The notes below the pieces were generated by a model. It was not told the DNA's origin, did not search any database, and saw only the letters and a list, made by a program, of their open reading frames with translations. Shown in pieces: positions 40,657 to 51,503 of a DNA stretch of 64,000 nucleotides. The stretch spans positions 19,868,545 to 19,932,544 of the forward strand of contig NC_081551.1 in NCBI RefSeq assembly GCF_901000735.1, written 5' to 3'. Numbering within the stretch: position 1 is the stretch's first letter; each line of letters begins with the position of its first letter. Origin of the DNA: Corylus avellana (lineage: Eukaryota > Streptophyta > Magnoliopsida > Fagales > Betulaceae). Position numbers and translations under genes: made by a program.

Positions 40657-43005
40657 ATGGAGCTCAATTCCTTGCTGCAACAGATTGCGACTGTGAAGCA
40701 AACCCTCTTTGATGAGGTTTTCTTTTTGGAAAGAAATATTTGTTTCTAGTTTTCACTATTATTTTAAGTGTTACCGTTACGTTTTACACTTTTATTTAAA
40801 TAAATATGATTGCTTCATCTGCCTATTTGAAGATCCTGTATATGGAAATCGTTACATCCAAACTCGTAAATGTGAATTGCACCTGCTTTTTGTTTTGCAT
40901 GAAAGCGTACAACTAAAATCTTATTATTATTATTATTATTATTATTGCAGGGAATTCTCAACAGCCAGTTCCTTGGATTGGAGCAGTTGGACGATAATGA
41001 CAACCCCAGCTTTCTTGAGCAAGTTTTCACAGTGTATTTCAGTGAATCACCGAAAGTGATAGCTACCATAGAAGAAGCATTGTAAGCAGTATAATGTGTT
41101 GTTTAAACTTCATATTTTTTGAGCAAATATTGCTATTTTTAATCACAACAACAACAATCCCTTTGAATTCAATGTTCAAATTTGCAATTGGAAATGGTTT
41201 TAAGCACTATGATACCAACAAAAATGTTTATCTACTATGTAGGGAGGAACAAGTATGTGATTTTGCTACAGTGAACACGTTCCTTCATGGAGTCAAAGGC
41301 AGCACTCTCAGGTGATTTTTTTTTTTTTTTTTAGATTTGACTTAGGTGCTGTAAAAGAAAAAGAAATACATAATAAATTTCCTGTAATTTTCTATAATTT
41401 CAATTAGACCCATCAGCTTTCAAGACAATAAACTATTGAATCACTTAGACCCATCAGTTTATATATATATTTTTAATTCGATTTCACTAAAAATAAAATG
41501 TGCAAGCATCGGTATAATAATAACGAAATGCATATCTTTTTCTCAAGTCAAAAGTGCTGGATCTTTTAACTTATTTTACTACTCTTTTAAGTAATTAACC
41601 AGTCAGAAAAGTGAACAATGGAGATTTAAGATATATATATATATAGGAGATACATGGCATTACTCTTCCTTAATTTCTTGCATTTTTTGAAGATCATTAA
41701 TTAATATTGTTATTTGCAGCATTGGGGCTACTAAGGCGACGATTCAAATCAATCAAGCAGTGGAATGCTTCTATAAAAGGGACATAGAAGGGTAATGTTT
41801 CTATTTCCCCTACTTTTATCAACTTCTCAGGATAAGTAATCATCTACTTATCTTTCTTTTTCTCGTATTTGATTTTTTTTTTTTTTTTTTTTTAATGGAG
41901 TTTAAGCATTTATGCCCAACCTGACACTTAAGTCACACATTGTAGGAGTGAGGAATTCGGATCCTCTCCGGTTCAAATGAACCAAAGAGGAGCCAGTTCC
42001 TTATATTTGAGGGACAAATATGTAAAAAAAAAAAGAAGTGAAATGACAAAATATGCCCCTCAAATGTAAGGAACCTTCTCCTCTCTCGTTCATTTGAATC
42101 AGAGAGAATTCGGTTCTACTAGTGAGATATAGTAATGACTCTATTAATTAGTGGTTATTTTTTTTTTTCTTTATGTAAAATATCTTAGAGAAAATGATGA
42201 TTATGGAGATGCTACAGTAATTTCAAGCGGTTTATATGCTTTATGCTATATTAAAAGCATTGATTTTGAGGTTTAGTTGGGACTCATGCTAAAATATTAT
42301 GTACAATTATTTATTGAGCCAGATGTAAGGCTGCAATCAGAAGAGTGAAGGAAGAGAATAACACTCTAACAAACAGGCTCCAAGTTTACTTGCAGGTGTG
42401 TTTCTCTTTTTATCTCTCTTATACAAATAAAGAAGAGTACTGCTACAATTACAATTATTTTATAGTTTTTGATATGTGTCAATATGTGATTAGAGCGATG
42501 TCGGTTATTAAAAAAAATATTTTAGATGGCGGGTCAAGATCAGCTCATGAAAACCTTATATTATTTGAGAATGTTCTACCTTTGAATAGAACTTTAGCCT
42601 TCACGGATCATAACCAAGAAATCTTTTTTTTTTTTTTAAAAAAAAGAATTTCATTTCTTTTCATTTTTAACTCATTTATCACTTATTTATTTATTTTTGC
42701 TCTGGCTCGGCTATCCCCCCTAGCCTAGCCTTGTCATTCCCTTCTATGACACTGAGCCGAACCAAAAAAAAAAAAACCTATTTGCCAAGCATCCGTTAGA
42801 TAGAAACAAATTTGATCAATACCGATAACTCTTTTAACACCCTCCAATCATGTGCCATCAAATTGTAAATCTAGGATTTTTTCAACAAAGAAACAATTAA
42901 ATTCTTGGTCAAGCTGGTTTAATAAGTTGACATGTTAATTTGCGTGTTTTTGTTTTGGTTCTGTAGCTGTTGAGATCTGCCAAAACTGCTAAACCCGGAA
43001 ATTAA
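40657..43005 (+). CDS. Histidine-containing phosphotransfer protein (AHP-a), complete, His present
   Basis: HPt proteins relay phosphoryl groups from hybrid histidine kinases such as cytokinin receptors to response regulators. Six exons, the usual plant AHP structure: 40657-40716, 40951-41081, 41243-41311, 41720-41791, 42323-42395, 42967-43005, giving 147 residues in frame. The HPt signature reads FLHGVKGSTLSIGA with the phospho-acceptor His79, Lys82 and Gly83; canonical plant members read HQLKGSSSSIGA, so the Gln-Leu after His is replaced by Gly-Val. The four-helix bundle layout is kept, including the DNDNPSFLEQVF start of helix C and the EGCKAAI segment. It is the most conventional gene of the array and perhaps its founder. 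Intron 4 contains a MITE (41953-42120), and a 57-bp tandem duplication spans the stop codon. Confidence 0.88.
40920..40947 (+). repeat. (TTA)n microsatellite forming the intron 1 acceptor tract of AHP-a
   Basis: About nine TTA/ATT triplets end directly in the TTGCAG acceptor. The tract takes the place of a normal polypyrimidine stretch, so its length could affect splicing. Confidence 0.8.
41947..42126. mobile_element. MITE in intron 4 of AHP-a
   Basis: A 168-bp element (41953-42120) whose halves are inverted copies over some 65 bp, for example TTCAAATGAACCAAAGAGGA facing the reverse complement of TCCTCTCTCGTTCATTTGAA. AGTGAG occurs at both flanks (41947-41952 and 42121-42126) and may be part of the target-site duplication. 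Confidence 0.75.
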
Positions 43006-43108
43006 TTAGCTTCTCAGGAGCAGTTTGCAATAATCTTGGTTCCCTCCATCTCCGGAAATTAATTAGCTTCTCTGGAGTAGTTTGCAATAATCTTGGTTCC
43101 CTCCATCT
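42995..43108 (+). repeat. 57-bp tandem duplication across the AHP-a stop codon
   Basis: CCGGAAATTAATTAGCTTCT at 42995 recurs at 43052 and the whole 57-bp unit is duplicated with few changes. The first copy holds the last codons and TAA of AHP-a; the second lies in the 3' UTR. Confidence 0.9.
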
Positions 43109-43113
43109 CTAGC

Positions 43114-43645
43114 ATGTCTGTAATAAAGGTTTTTTAGCTATTTCTTTAAAAACTCTCTTTTATGTGTGATCTGTTTGGAGTGCTTACAAGGTTTAATTTC
43201 CTTGTCGAACATTATTTTTAGCTTTTGGTATTTGGAAAATAATATCGTTCTCTATCTAATGTAGACCGCAACTGTTTTGTGTTGGTTTGTTCTTTTGTAC
43301 CAAGAGGTCAGGCCTTCGAAAAAAAAAAAAACACTTAAAAGAGAGAATAGACATGAAAAAACATGTCAGAATGGGAATCATAATTTACAAAGCAAGAAGA
43401 TTGGCGGAAGCCAATTTTTGCTAATACATCAGAGTAATAGTTAGATTTTTGGTTGAAATGATGAAGCTTGTGGTGAGCGAATTGATCCATGAACAAACTC
43501 CGATCACCAACCAGTAATTTTTTTTTTTGGCTTGTATGATATAATTTCTGCATGACTAAGTTTTAAAGGAAATTAATATATGGTATACAAATATAAAAAT
43601 GGATAATATTTAGCATTATGCCAAAGGGGCAATGCTGAGTGATTT
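43114..43645 (+). repeat. AHP-a 3' flank, duplicated downstream of AHP-b
   Basis: This stretch recurs at 47377-47940 with roughly nine in ten bases matching. It shows that AHP-a and AHP-b arose by duplication of gene plus 3' flank, with the second copy's 3' half now in the gap. Confidence 0.85.
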
Positions 43646-43712
43646 CGAACTACTAATTCGTTCCGAATTGCAACCCGTGTCAAATAGGCCATAAAAGTTG
43701 GCTATTATAGGA

Positions 43713-45482
43713 TGTTAGAATATATGGAAAATATATAATATTTTCTGTATATTCCATAATTAAGTTGATATCAAATATTCTCTATTTATGAGTTGATTGT
43801 AATCAAATATTGGGATTGTAATCAAATCAAGGGGATTTGATTACTATACTTATATTTAGACATTACCCTTTTCGAGTGGTGGACGTAGGTGTTTAACACC
43901 GAGTCACCCGTAAATTATTTGTGGTCATTCTCTCATGTGCTTCCGCTCAATATTCTCACATCATCATTATTTCAACATGGTATCAGAGCCACTTTCTTGT
44001 GGCCTTCAACGTCCTTGACGTTTCATCACATTCCATTTGACGATCTTGGTGATCAAGTCCTCCTCCATGCTCCACCCAAGCTCTTTGCCCGCTCAGCCAC
44101 GTGCCGCTAAAGTTTCCTGATCACGGAGGTAGACACACCATTTGATACATCGGCCATTGAACGTCTTAGATTTGCCCAAAACGCCCCAAGAAAATGGTTC
44201 ACGCGCCTCCTGAAATTTCTGCCACAAACACCACGTGCTCCACGCGCCGTTGCCGGCATCCATGTGCCGCCGCCTTCTTCCGATCTGCTAGGTTACCAGA
44301 CCATTCCATAGATTAGCTGCCGGTCATCCCATATTCGCCAAGAACGCTGCCATATCATCATTGACGTACCCCCACGCGCCGCCTAGACTTTTGGTTGTTC
44401 CGCCATTTCCACTCTGCCCTAGGCCGTCACGGTGGTCCGTTCACTTCGATCAGGCTGCTGTTTGACACATCTCCTTCCCACGACTCCAGAACTGGCAAGA
44501 AAGCCTCCATCTAGCGCTGCACGCGCTTCTCACAGATGTGCACGTCAGATTCACGCTCTCAGGTGCTGCCAGCCCTTTCGCAAGTGCACCACATGCGCCA
44601 GGGTCTTCAGACTGCCACGTCAGCCCTAATGCCACATCATCATATCTACCATGTCAGCATATCTGCCATGTCAGCACCATTGCCATGTAGTCTTGTGTTG
44701 ACTGTTGACTTCTGTCAGAGTTGACTGCTGACTTTTTTATTGACTTTCAGAGTTGACTACGTGTTTCCCACTCAATTTTTCGTCATGATTTCAAATTTGT
44801 GGTCTGTTTTTACTTTTTGCATCTCTATATGGCACAAAATGAGATTCTTTACAAAAAAAAAAAGGTTCGAGTGACCACATCATGCACGCCATGTGCCGGT
44901 CAGATTCGGTGCGTCGATATGATAAGCGCCTAAGTGGGTTCATTTTTATTTTTGGCCCAAGTCGGCCCTGGCCCATTATCAGCCCTTTTTATTTATTTAT
45001 TTTTGGCTCATTGACAGCCTTGGCTTGTTGTTGGCCCTTTTTGGATTTTGGCCCGTCGTTGGCCTTTTTTATTTTTGGCTCATTGTCAGCCCTGACTCGT
45101 TCTTAGCCCCTTTTGGATTTTGGCCCATCGTCGGCCTCTTTTGAAGTTTGGCTCATTGTCAGCTTTGGCCCGTTGTCGGCCCCTTTTGAAATTTGGCTCG
45201 TTGTTAGCCCTGGCCCGGTTTCGGCCCTTTTTTGGAATTTGGCTCATTGTTGGCCCTTTTTTGAATTTGCATTCACCAGCCACTTGCCGCCGTCGTTGGC
45301 CACCCGCCAGTCTCCATCATCTATGGCTCGTTCCTGGCCTCCGCCACTGCTGTCATCATTGTTTCGGATTTCAAACTCAAGGTTCCAAAATATTTCACCT
45401 TGAGTTTGAGGGAGAATATTAGAATATATGAAAAATATATAATATTTTCTGTATATTCCATAATTAGGTTGATATCAAATAT
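43713..45482 (+). mobile_element. Non-autonomous Copia-like LTR retroelement, 3' LTR truncated
   Basis: The 5' LTR runs from TGTTAGAATATATGG at 43713 to TTTCAACA at about 43977. Next comes TGGTATCAGAGCC (43978-43990), the primer-binding site matching initiator tRNA-Met used by plant Copia elements. The internal region encodes no gag or pol. The polypurine tract TGAGTTTGAGGGAGAA (45401-45416) precedes a 3' LTR of which only about 66 bp (45417-45482) remains. It starts TATTAGAATATATG rather than TGTTAG. The internal region ends in a 45-bp minisatellite. Confidence 0.8.
44950..45265 (+). repeat. Minisatellite of about 45-bp units inside the LTR element
   Basis: Imperfect repeats built on TTTGGCTCATTGTCAGCC followed by TGGCCCGTTGTCGGCCC and a TTTTGGA linker, in five to seven degenerate copies. 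The long open frames over this region follow from the periodicity and are not genes. Confidence 0.75.
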
Positions 45483-46144
45483 GTCAAGCTGGAATATGTC
45501 ATATTAGAATCATATTAATTATTGTATGTGAATATGAGTATTATTTTCTAAAGACTCCAAAATGATCATGTAAATTTATTTGTAGATGATGTGAAAGTCA
45601 AATACAATACTTGATATCCCAATTTCTGAAAATTCTCCTAAAAGACTTTGGGTAGTTGATGACAATGAATTTTAAATTAGTTCATTGGAGTTTGATTTTG
45701 GATTGCGTTATCACATATAAGAATATGATGTTAATCAACGAGGTGCAAAATAACTCAACGCAGGTCGCAGCTTTTGAGTACGAGTGATTAGAAAAAGAAG
45801 AAAAAAATAGAAAAAAGTACCAGTTCATTACACGATGCAAAAAAAAAAAAAAAAAAATTTGCTTTGGGCCCTTCCCATAAAACTTCTTGGATCTATCCCT
45901 GAGTGCTTATGATCACATAATTGTTGTGCTATATTTTTGAATGATTGTTTATCACATAGTCGATATGTCCTAGTTAGTCATACATTTTTAGTGTTTACTC
46001 TCATTGATCGCTGCAACACATATATTTTCCTCTAACTATTTCTTTTGCCTATATATTCTCTTCACTGCCTTCCCATTTTGGCATTCAAGCCTTTAATTAA
46101 TTATAGCCAGTTCTATTGAATCAATCGCTCTCTTCTTTGCGAGA
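45483..46144. other. Spacer and promoter of AHP-b
   Basis: After a non-descript AT-rich part, the last 240 or so bases closely match the promoters of AHP-d, AHP-e and the sixth copy, including TATACATTTTTAGTG-like and GGCATTCAAGCCTTTAA segments. A TATATATTC box lies near 46050, about 95 bp before the start codon. Confidence 0.6.
46048..46058 (+). promoter_or_regulatory. TATA box of AHP-b
   Basis: CTATATATTC in the conserved promoter block shared by the array members, about 90 bp before the start codon. The same box lies near 51418 (AHP-d), 57006 (AHP-e) and 61716 (sixth copy). Confidence 0.55.
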
Positions 46145-47127
46145 ATGGATAGCAACATCTTGAGACGACAGATTTCCATGATGAGGGAAACCCTCTTCAC
46201 TGAGGTTTTTTATTTTATTTTTTATTTTTTTTCAAAAGAAACATTGATCATGGTACACTAGTTTCCTTTAATCTTCAAAAATATAGGTTTTCTGTTCACT
46301 CCTATTATACATTGTGACTAGCTATATATGTGATAAAGCTTGTTTTTAATTTAATTTTCTGGCTAAGTATTCGTATATTGTTTGGTCTCATAATTAGTAC
46401 TCCTTAACTTATAAGATATATAAATTTGAATCTAAGTACAAAGTAATGGCTTGGATCAGTAGGATGAAGACATGTATATATGTTGCATTTATAATGATGG
46501 TCCATACTATAACTTTCATCAAAATTTATGGCAATTATCCTGATGTGAAAATCAAAATCAAAATTAGTTAATTAATTAATTGCAAAATTTTCCACTAATC
46601 AATCGGAAATTTCAAACTTTTATGCTTCACTCAATCATCGCCTATATATATATATATATATATATACACACAAAAGCATCATTATGAAATTGAGATTGTG
46701 AATGTAGTTTCTTAACTATTATCCAAATTAAAGATAAAAAGTTGTCAAAATATAATACATAAAAATGCCGGTTATTGCAGAGAGTCCTGGATAGCCAGTT
46801 CACTAGAATGGAGGAGGTGGATCCATACTTTGCTGGAGAAATGACCGATTTGTATTTCGGCGAAGTGCCAAGCTTTATGTGTGGCATAGAAAAAACATTG
46901 TGAGTGGCATATTATGAAATTCATTCTCGTGTATTTCCATTTCAGTGTTAAACCAAATTAATTTTTTTATGCTCATCCAATTTTGCTATGTATTATAAAT
47001 AAGAATAATAATTCAATTCCAAAAGCTATAATAACATTGGGCTTTATTTGTTTTGTAGGGAGACAATCCCCCTCAATGTTGCTAACCTGCGTGAATATCT
47101 TGTTAAATTCAAAGGCAGCAGCGCCAG
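46145..47127 (+). CDS. HPt-like gene AHP-b, exons 1-3 only, phospho-His replaced by Val
   Basis: Exons 46145-46204, 46781-46899 and 47059-47127 encode the first 82 residues plus two bases, with the phases of the AHP-a exons. Exon 2 is 12 bp shorter, a four-residue deletion in the helix region after EEVDPYF. At the phospho-site the sequence is EYLVKFKGSSA: aligned with AHP-a, His79 corresponds to Val75, while Lys78 and Gly79 remain. It therefore cannot accept phosphate in the normal way, like Arabidopsis AHP6, where Asn replaces His. Exons 4-6 should lie in the 100-N gap at 47277, because an AHP-a-like 3' flank follows it. The reading frame is open in all visible exons. Whether it is an expressed pseudo-HPt or a decaying copy is not known. 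Confidence 0.75.
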
Positions 47128-47276
47128 GTTACCCCTTTTTTTTTTTTTGGCGATTAGATTATTAATATTTCTCATCCAATAATCTTCAAAAATTAGTTAT
47201 GGTGGGTAAATTAAGTAGAAGCTCGATCTACGTCCTGACCAATAACATGAATTGAGTTAATCGCTCTTCTATTTAG

Positions 47277-47376
47277 NNNNNNNNNNNNNNNNNNNNNNNN
47301 NNNNNNNNNNNNNNNNNNNNNNNNNNNNNNNNNNNNNNNNNNNNNNNNNNNNNNNNNNNNNNNNNNNNNNNNNNNN
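47277..47376. other. Assembly gap, 100 N
   Basis: A gap of unknown true length within AHP-b. The missing exons 4-6 with their introns would need more than 1 kb if AHP-b matches AHP-a. Confidence 0.99.
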
Positions 47377-48700
47377 TGTCTGTAATAAAGGTTTCTTAGC
47401 TATTTCTTTAAAAACTCTCTTTTATGTGTAATCTGTTTGGAGTAATTACAAGGTTTAATTTCCTTGTGGAACATTATTTTTTGCTTTTGGTATTTGGAAA
47501 AAAATATTGTTCTCTATCTGATGTAGACTGCAACTTCCATTTCATATTGTATGACTGTTTCGTGTTGGTTTGTTCTTTTGTACCAAGAGGTCGGGTCTTC
47601 GAAAAAACACTTAAGAGAAAATAGACATGAAAACGCATGTCCGAAAAGATCAAAATACAACAAATCGGGATCATAATTTAAAAGCAAGAAGATTGGTGGC
47701 AGCCCATTTTTGCTAATGCATCAGAGTAATAGTTAGATTTTTGGTTGCAATGATGAAGCTTGTGGTGAGCGCATTGATTCATGAACAAACTCCGATCACC
47801 AACCAGTTATTTTTTTTGGCGTGTATGATATTTTTTCTGCATGACTAAGTTTATAGGAAATTAATTGTATACAAATATAAAAATGGATAATGCTTAGCAT
47901 TTATGCTAAATTAAAGGGGCAATGCTGAGTAATTTTGATCAGGTTTAATTTTTGGGTAAATTATATTTTGACTCACACCTTTAAACTTTGACTTATTGCA
48001 ACTTGCTCTCATGCAAATGACATGTTTTCCAACCACATTTAACAGTTCAATAAGACCCGGGTGTGTAACTTGGATCAAATGACAGTTTGTAGGAGCGAAT
48101 TAAAGTGAGTCAAAATTATAAAAATACGAGTACAAATGGGATGATAGCTTGAGAGAGCAAAATATAATTTGCCCTTATTTTAACTTTTGGTGAAGTGATA
48201 TCGGTAAGAGATTAAACCCAATTAAGCATCCTTTGCCCAATGGGGATAAATTGAAAGATATGCGTTGTTTACCCCGAATGAGCTCTAACTTGCTTAATGT
48301 GGATCACTTGTGAGTCTTTTTATATTTTCAAGAGTGTCTCACGTCAAGAGTTGCGGATGGATATACAACTCTAAACTTGACGGAGTTTGTTTTTATCAAG
48401 AGTACATTAATATACATAGTTGAACACAACTCTAGCCTAAAAGCCTAAGCTAATAGGCTAAGGTCCATTTAGATATATTAAGCACTCTTTTCTTTTATAT
48501 TTTCTCAATGTGGGACATATCACTCAGAAGTGCACTCACAATAATATGTCACATTAGAATAAGAAATATTTTCATTTGTTTCATGCATGATGGATAAAGA
48601 AGATATATAAAAAGGATATTAAACATTCTCTGAAGCATATATAGTTTTATCTGCTAAATAGCATATATTATACATTCTCTAAAGAAAAATGGTTTGATTT
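47377..48700. other. AHP-b 3' flank and spacer
   Basis: 47377-47940 is the copy of the AHP-a 3' flank. The rest to about 48700 is AT-rich spacer without a gene. Confidence 0.6.
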
Positions 48701-48709
48701 TCATTTTTT

Positions 48710-48818
48710 TCCGGCCCTTAATAATTTGGTATACAAAATATATATAGTTTTATCTGCTTATATTTCCTTCTCAAATATGTGATTTTAGACTAAAATTTAA
48801 GATTAATGTTATTTAGTA

Positions 48819-48883
<65 letters not shown>

Positions 48884-49462
48884 ACTGCTTTATAACTTGA
48901 TGATGTGGCATAAAAATTCGTTATTAAATCAGCATTTGTGAAAAGAAAAATAGTTGATTTTCATTGTCATGGCATCTCAATTATGATAACAGTATAACAA
49001 TATACTAAATAATATTACTCAAACGTTAATGATTAGGCTCAATGCGAGATTGAAGTAATACCTCTCAAGCATAAGTCATACAGTTATAGGAGTGAGATTA
49101 ACTCATAGAAAAATTTGGAACGATACAACTTCTATTGCTCATACTTTACATTGATACAAATGCAAAAGAATTATAAGAAAGTATTGACGTGTTCATGAAT
49201 ATATAAACAGATGTAGGGCTGGTTTTCTGAACTTGAAACAAGCATTTGACACTCTTGAAGAAAAATTTGGAACCCTATCTAGAGGTTTTTCTCTCTCTCT
49301 CTCTGACATACGCACATACAAACACAAAGAATTTTCTTACTTAATTTGGAATAAATAAGTTATATGTTGGTTTGTTTGTTGTTCATTTTGCAGTTGTTGC
49401 AACAGTACAAATGTAGCATGTTATGTGGCCCTGATGAAAATATGGTTGGCAAAAACAAGTAG
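48710..49462 (+). pseudogene. AHP-c, 5'-truncated and frameshifted HPt-like fragment
   Basis: Homology to AHP-d begins inside intron 4 (from about 48710, expanded by a long (TA)n tract) and covers exon 5 (49211-49284) and exon 6 (49394-49462). No exon 1-4 sequence lies upstream. Exon 5 has one extra T against AHP-d and AHP-e (ACTCTTGAAG for ACTCTGAAG), which shifts the frame and brings an early stop in exon 6. Exon 6 also lacks one codon. The fragment is followed by the standard array spacer, so it is the proximal broken end of the AHP-d/e type repeat. Confidence 0.8.
48823..48880. repeat. (TA)n microsatellite, 58 bp
   Basis: A pure TA tract inside the intron 4 MITE of the AHP-c fragment; the equivalent tracts in AHP-d (52977-52996) and AHP-e (about 58610-58628) are much shorter. 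A fast-changing marker. Confidence 0.95.
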
Positions 49463-50234
49463 GATTTGGTGGATTACATCTGTGTGCAAATTCATCATTT
49501 CCATAATTCTCGAATAATAGTGAATAAAAACTAGGCAATTTCCCTTGTGCTATGTGCCTATTGCTTAACTTTGCTTATAACATTTGGTTGAAAACTAGTT
49601 TCCCCGAACGTTGTTTGTGAGAACGAGTTTCCTTTCCAAGTTTGTTTGTAATAAAGGTTACTTCTATATAACCTAAATAGATCCTTTTATGCTATTGTGT
49701 TGGGACTTATGTGGAATATTCTTTCTTTCTCTACTCTACACTACAACATCAATGTTGGGACCAAAATTACTCCATGTGATCAGGAGGGCACTTGGACAGG
49801 TACGTGCTTCTATAATTTGAGTAAATGGGGACATGATTGCATAGACACGTATCCAAATGGATGGACCCGAAGAAACACTTCCATAAACCGCCCTACACAG
49901 TGCATTTGAACAGCCTTATTGCACAAGTTTAACTTTATTAACCAGTACCATTTATTGGAAATGTGTCAAAAAGAAGAATAAGGATATTGTTGAAGTTCAA
50001 CAATGTCGCTCTGTTCAAGTAGATTACTCTTATAACATATCTTGTAGGGTGTGATTTTGAAGGACATAAAAGGCTTTGGCTTCCCTCACTGAACACTAAT
50101 TTGATTTAAGATGAGATAGTCCAAAGCGCGATCCAACAAATGGTGGTCATGAGTTCGATTCATGAGAGCGTCACATTGAGGGATGGATTGTTGAGATTAA
50201 GTAGAGCACAATTATTATTTTCCTAAAGAATAAA

Positions 50235-50655
50235 GATATTTAGTAGATTTGCATACTACTCCTATACAACTATAACGATGTGGCAGTAAAAGTCAACATT
50301 TGGATAAACGGGGGCATATGACAAGAGAAAATTAATGGCTGATTTTTACTACCACATTACTATAGTTGTATGTCACATAATGACACTCGTATGAGAGTGT
50401 ACCAAATAGCATATCTCTTTCCTAAGTGAATACATTTAGTGTTTATGATAAATCATATATATCATTCACATTTTGGATAGAGAAATTATATTTAGTAGAC
50501 CTTCATATGACTGACATGCAACTATGATGATGTGGCAGAATATTAACTATTGCTTTTTATTTTTACAAGCCATTGTTGATTAAAAGACTAATATTTACTG
50601 TCACATTATCATAGTTATATGTCAGTAATATGAGAATCTACTATATAGCATTACA
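50235..50655. mobile_element. Pair of related short MITEs in the array spacer
   Basis: The first (about 50235-50415) has ends GATATTTAGTAGATTTGCAT and, reverse-complemented, GATATGCTATTTGGTACAC. The second (about 50485-50655) has ends TTATATTTAGTAGACC and GTAATGCTATATAGTAG. Both have a CAACTATGATGATGTGGCA-like subterminal motif in inverted orientation. The other spacers carry the same pair. Confidence 0.6.
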
Positions 50656-51415
50656 CTTTTGGATAATTGGCAAAACTTGTGAACTGTATATAAAAAATTA
50701 CAAAAAGCTCATAACCATAGGAATTAGAAAAACAAAAGCCTATCACAAATTATATTATTTGTTTTTATTTATATCTTTGTATTTTGTAATTGATTGTGCC
50801 TACCTTAAGTTAATTTGGATGTTCCCAATTTTTGGTGTTTTTGTCTGCTATGTTCACTATTAACCATTTGATTAGTTTAGCCAACTACACCATGGGCCCA
50901 TTGGACTCGTTTGGCTACACAAATTAATATATTAGCACTGTTTTTTTTCTTTTTTCTTTTTTTTTCTAAGAAAAAACAAACAAAAGCATTAACAAATAAT
51001 TAATAACATAAAATATTCAAAACTAAATTCTCCTTTATATTAAGTCACGAGAAAATAAAAAACATGCTTTAAAAGTATTATCAAACGAAACCAATCATTT
51101 CCTTTTCATTTGTTTCATGATTGATGAAGAAAATACAAAGATATTGTACAGTCTCTTAAGAATATTTATTAGTTAGATACTTAAAATAAGATTTTTTTAA
51201 TTTAATTTTTGTTTTTACTAATGTGGCAATTGTCTATTTCACCAAATGTCATATTTCTTCGATGACTGTTTATCACATAATTGTTGTGTTATATTTTTGA
51301 ATGATTGCTTATCACATAGTCGGTATGTCCTAGCTAGCTAGTCATACATTTTTAGTGTTTACTCTGATTGATTGCTGCAGTACTTGTATATGTTTTCCTT
51401 TAACTATTTCATCTC

Positions 51416-51427
51416 CCTATATATTCT
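51416..51427 (+). promoter_or_regulatory. TATA box of AHP-d
   Basis: CCTATATATTC lies about 80-85 bp upstream of the start codon within the promoter block conserved across the array. Confidence 0.55.
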
Positions 51428-51503
51428 CCTCATTGGCGCTTCCCATTTTGGCATTCAAGCCTTTAAAGAAGTTCTATGATATTAATCTCTTTTGTTTGCG
51501 AGA

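Larger units (their letters stand above)
49463..51503. repeat. Array spacer, first copy
   Basis: This spacer follows AHP-c and is repeated after AHP-d (53576-57092) and AHP-e (59212-61796). It contains two short MITEs (about 50235-50415 and 50485-50655) and the next gene's promoter at its right end. Compared with the later copies it lacks a stretch of about 500 bp, matching 60571-61093, near 50798. Confidence 0.8.

Noticed and set aside
44432..45422. Several frames of 60-100 codons
   Set aside because: They lie inside the LTR element and its minisatellite, where periodicity keeps frames open; no gag or pol motifs.
50100..50210. B-box-like GAGTTCGATTC in the array spacer as a tRNA or SINE
   Set aside because: No A box at the right distance and no tail; probably part of an old unclassified repeat.
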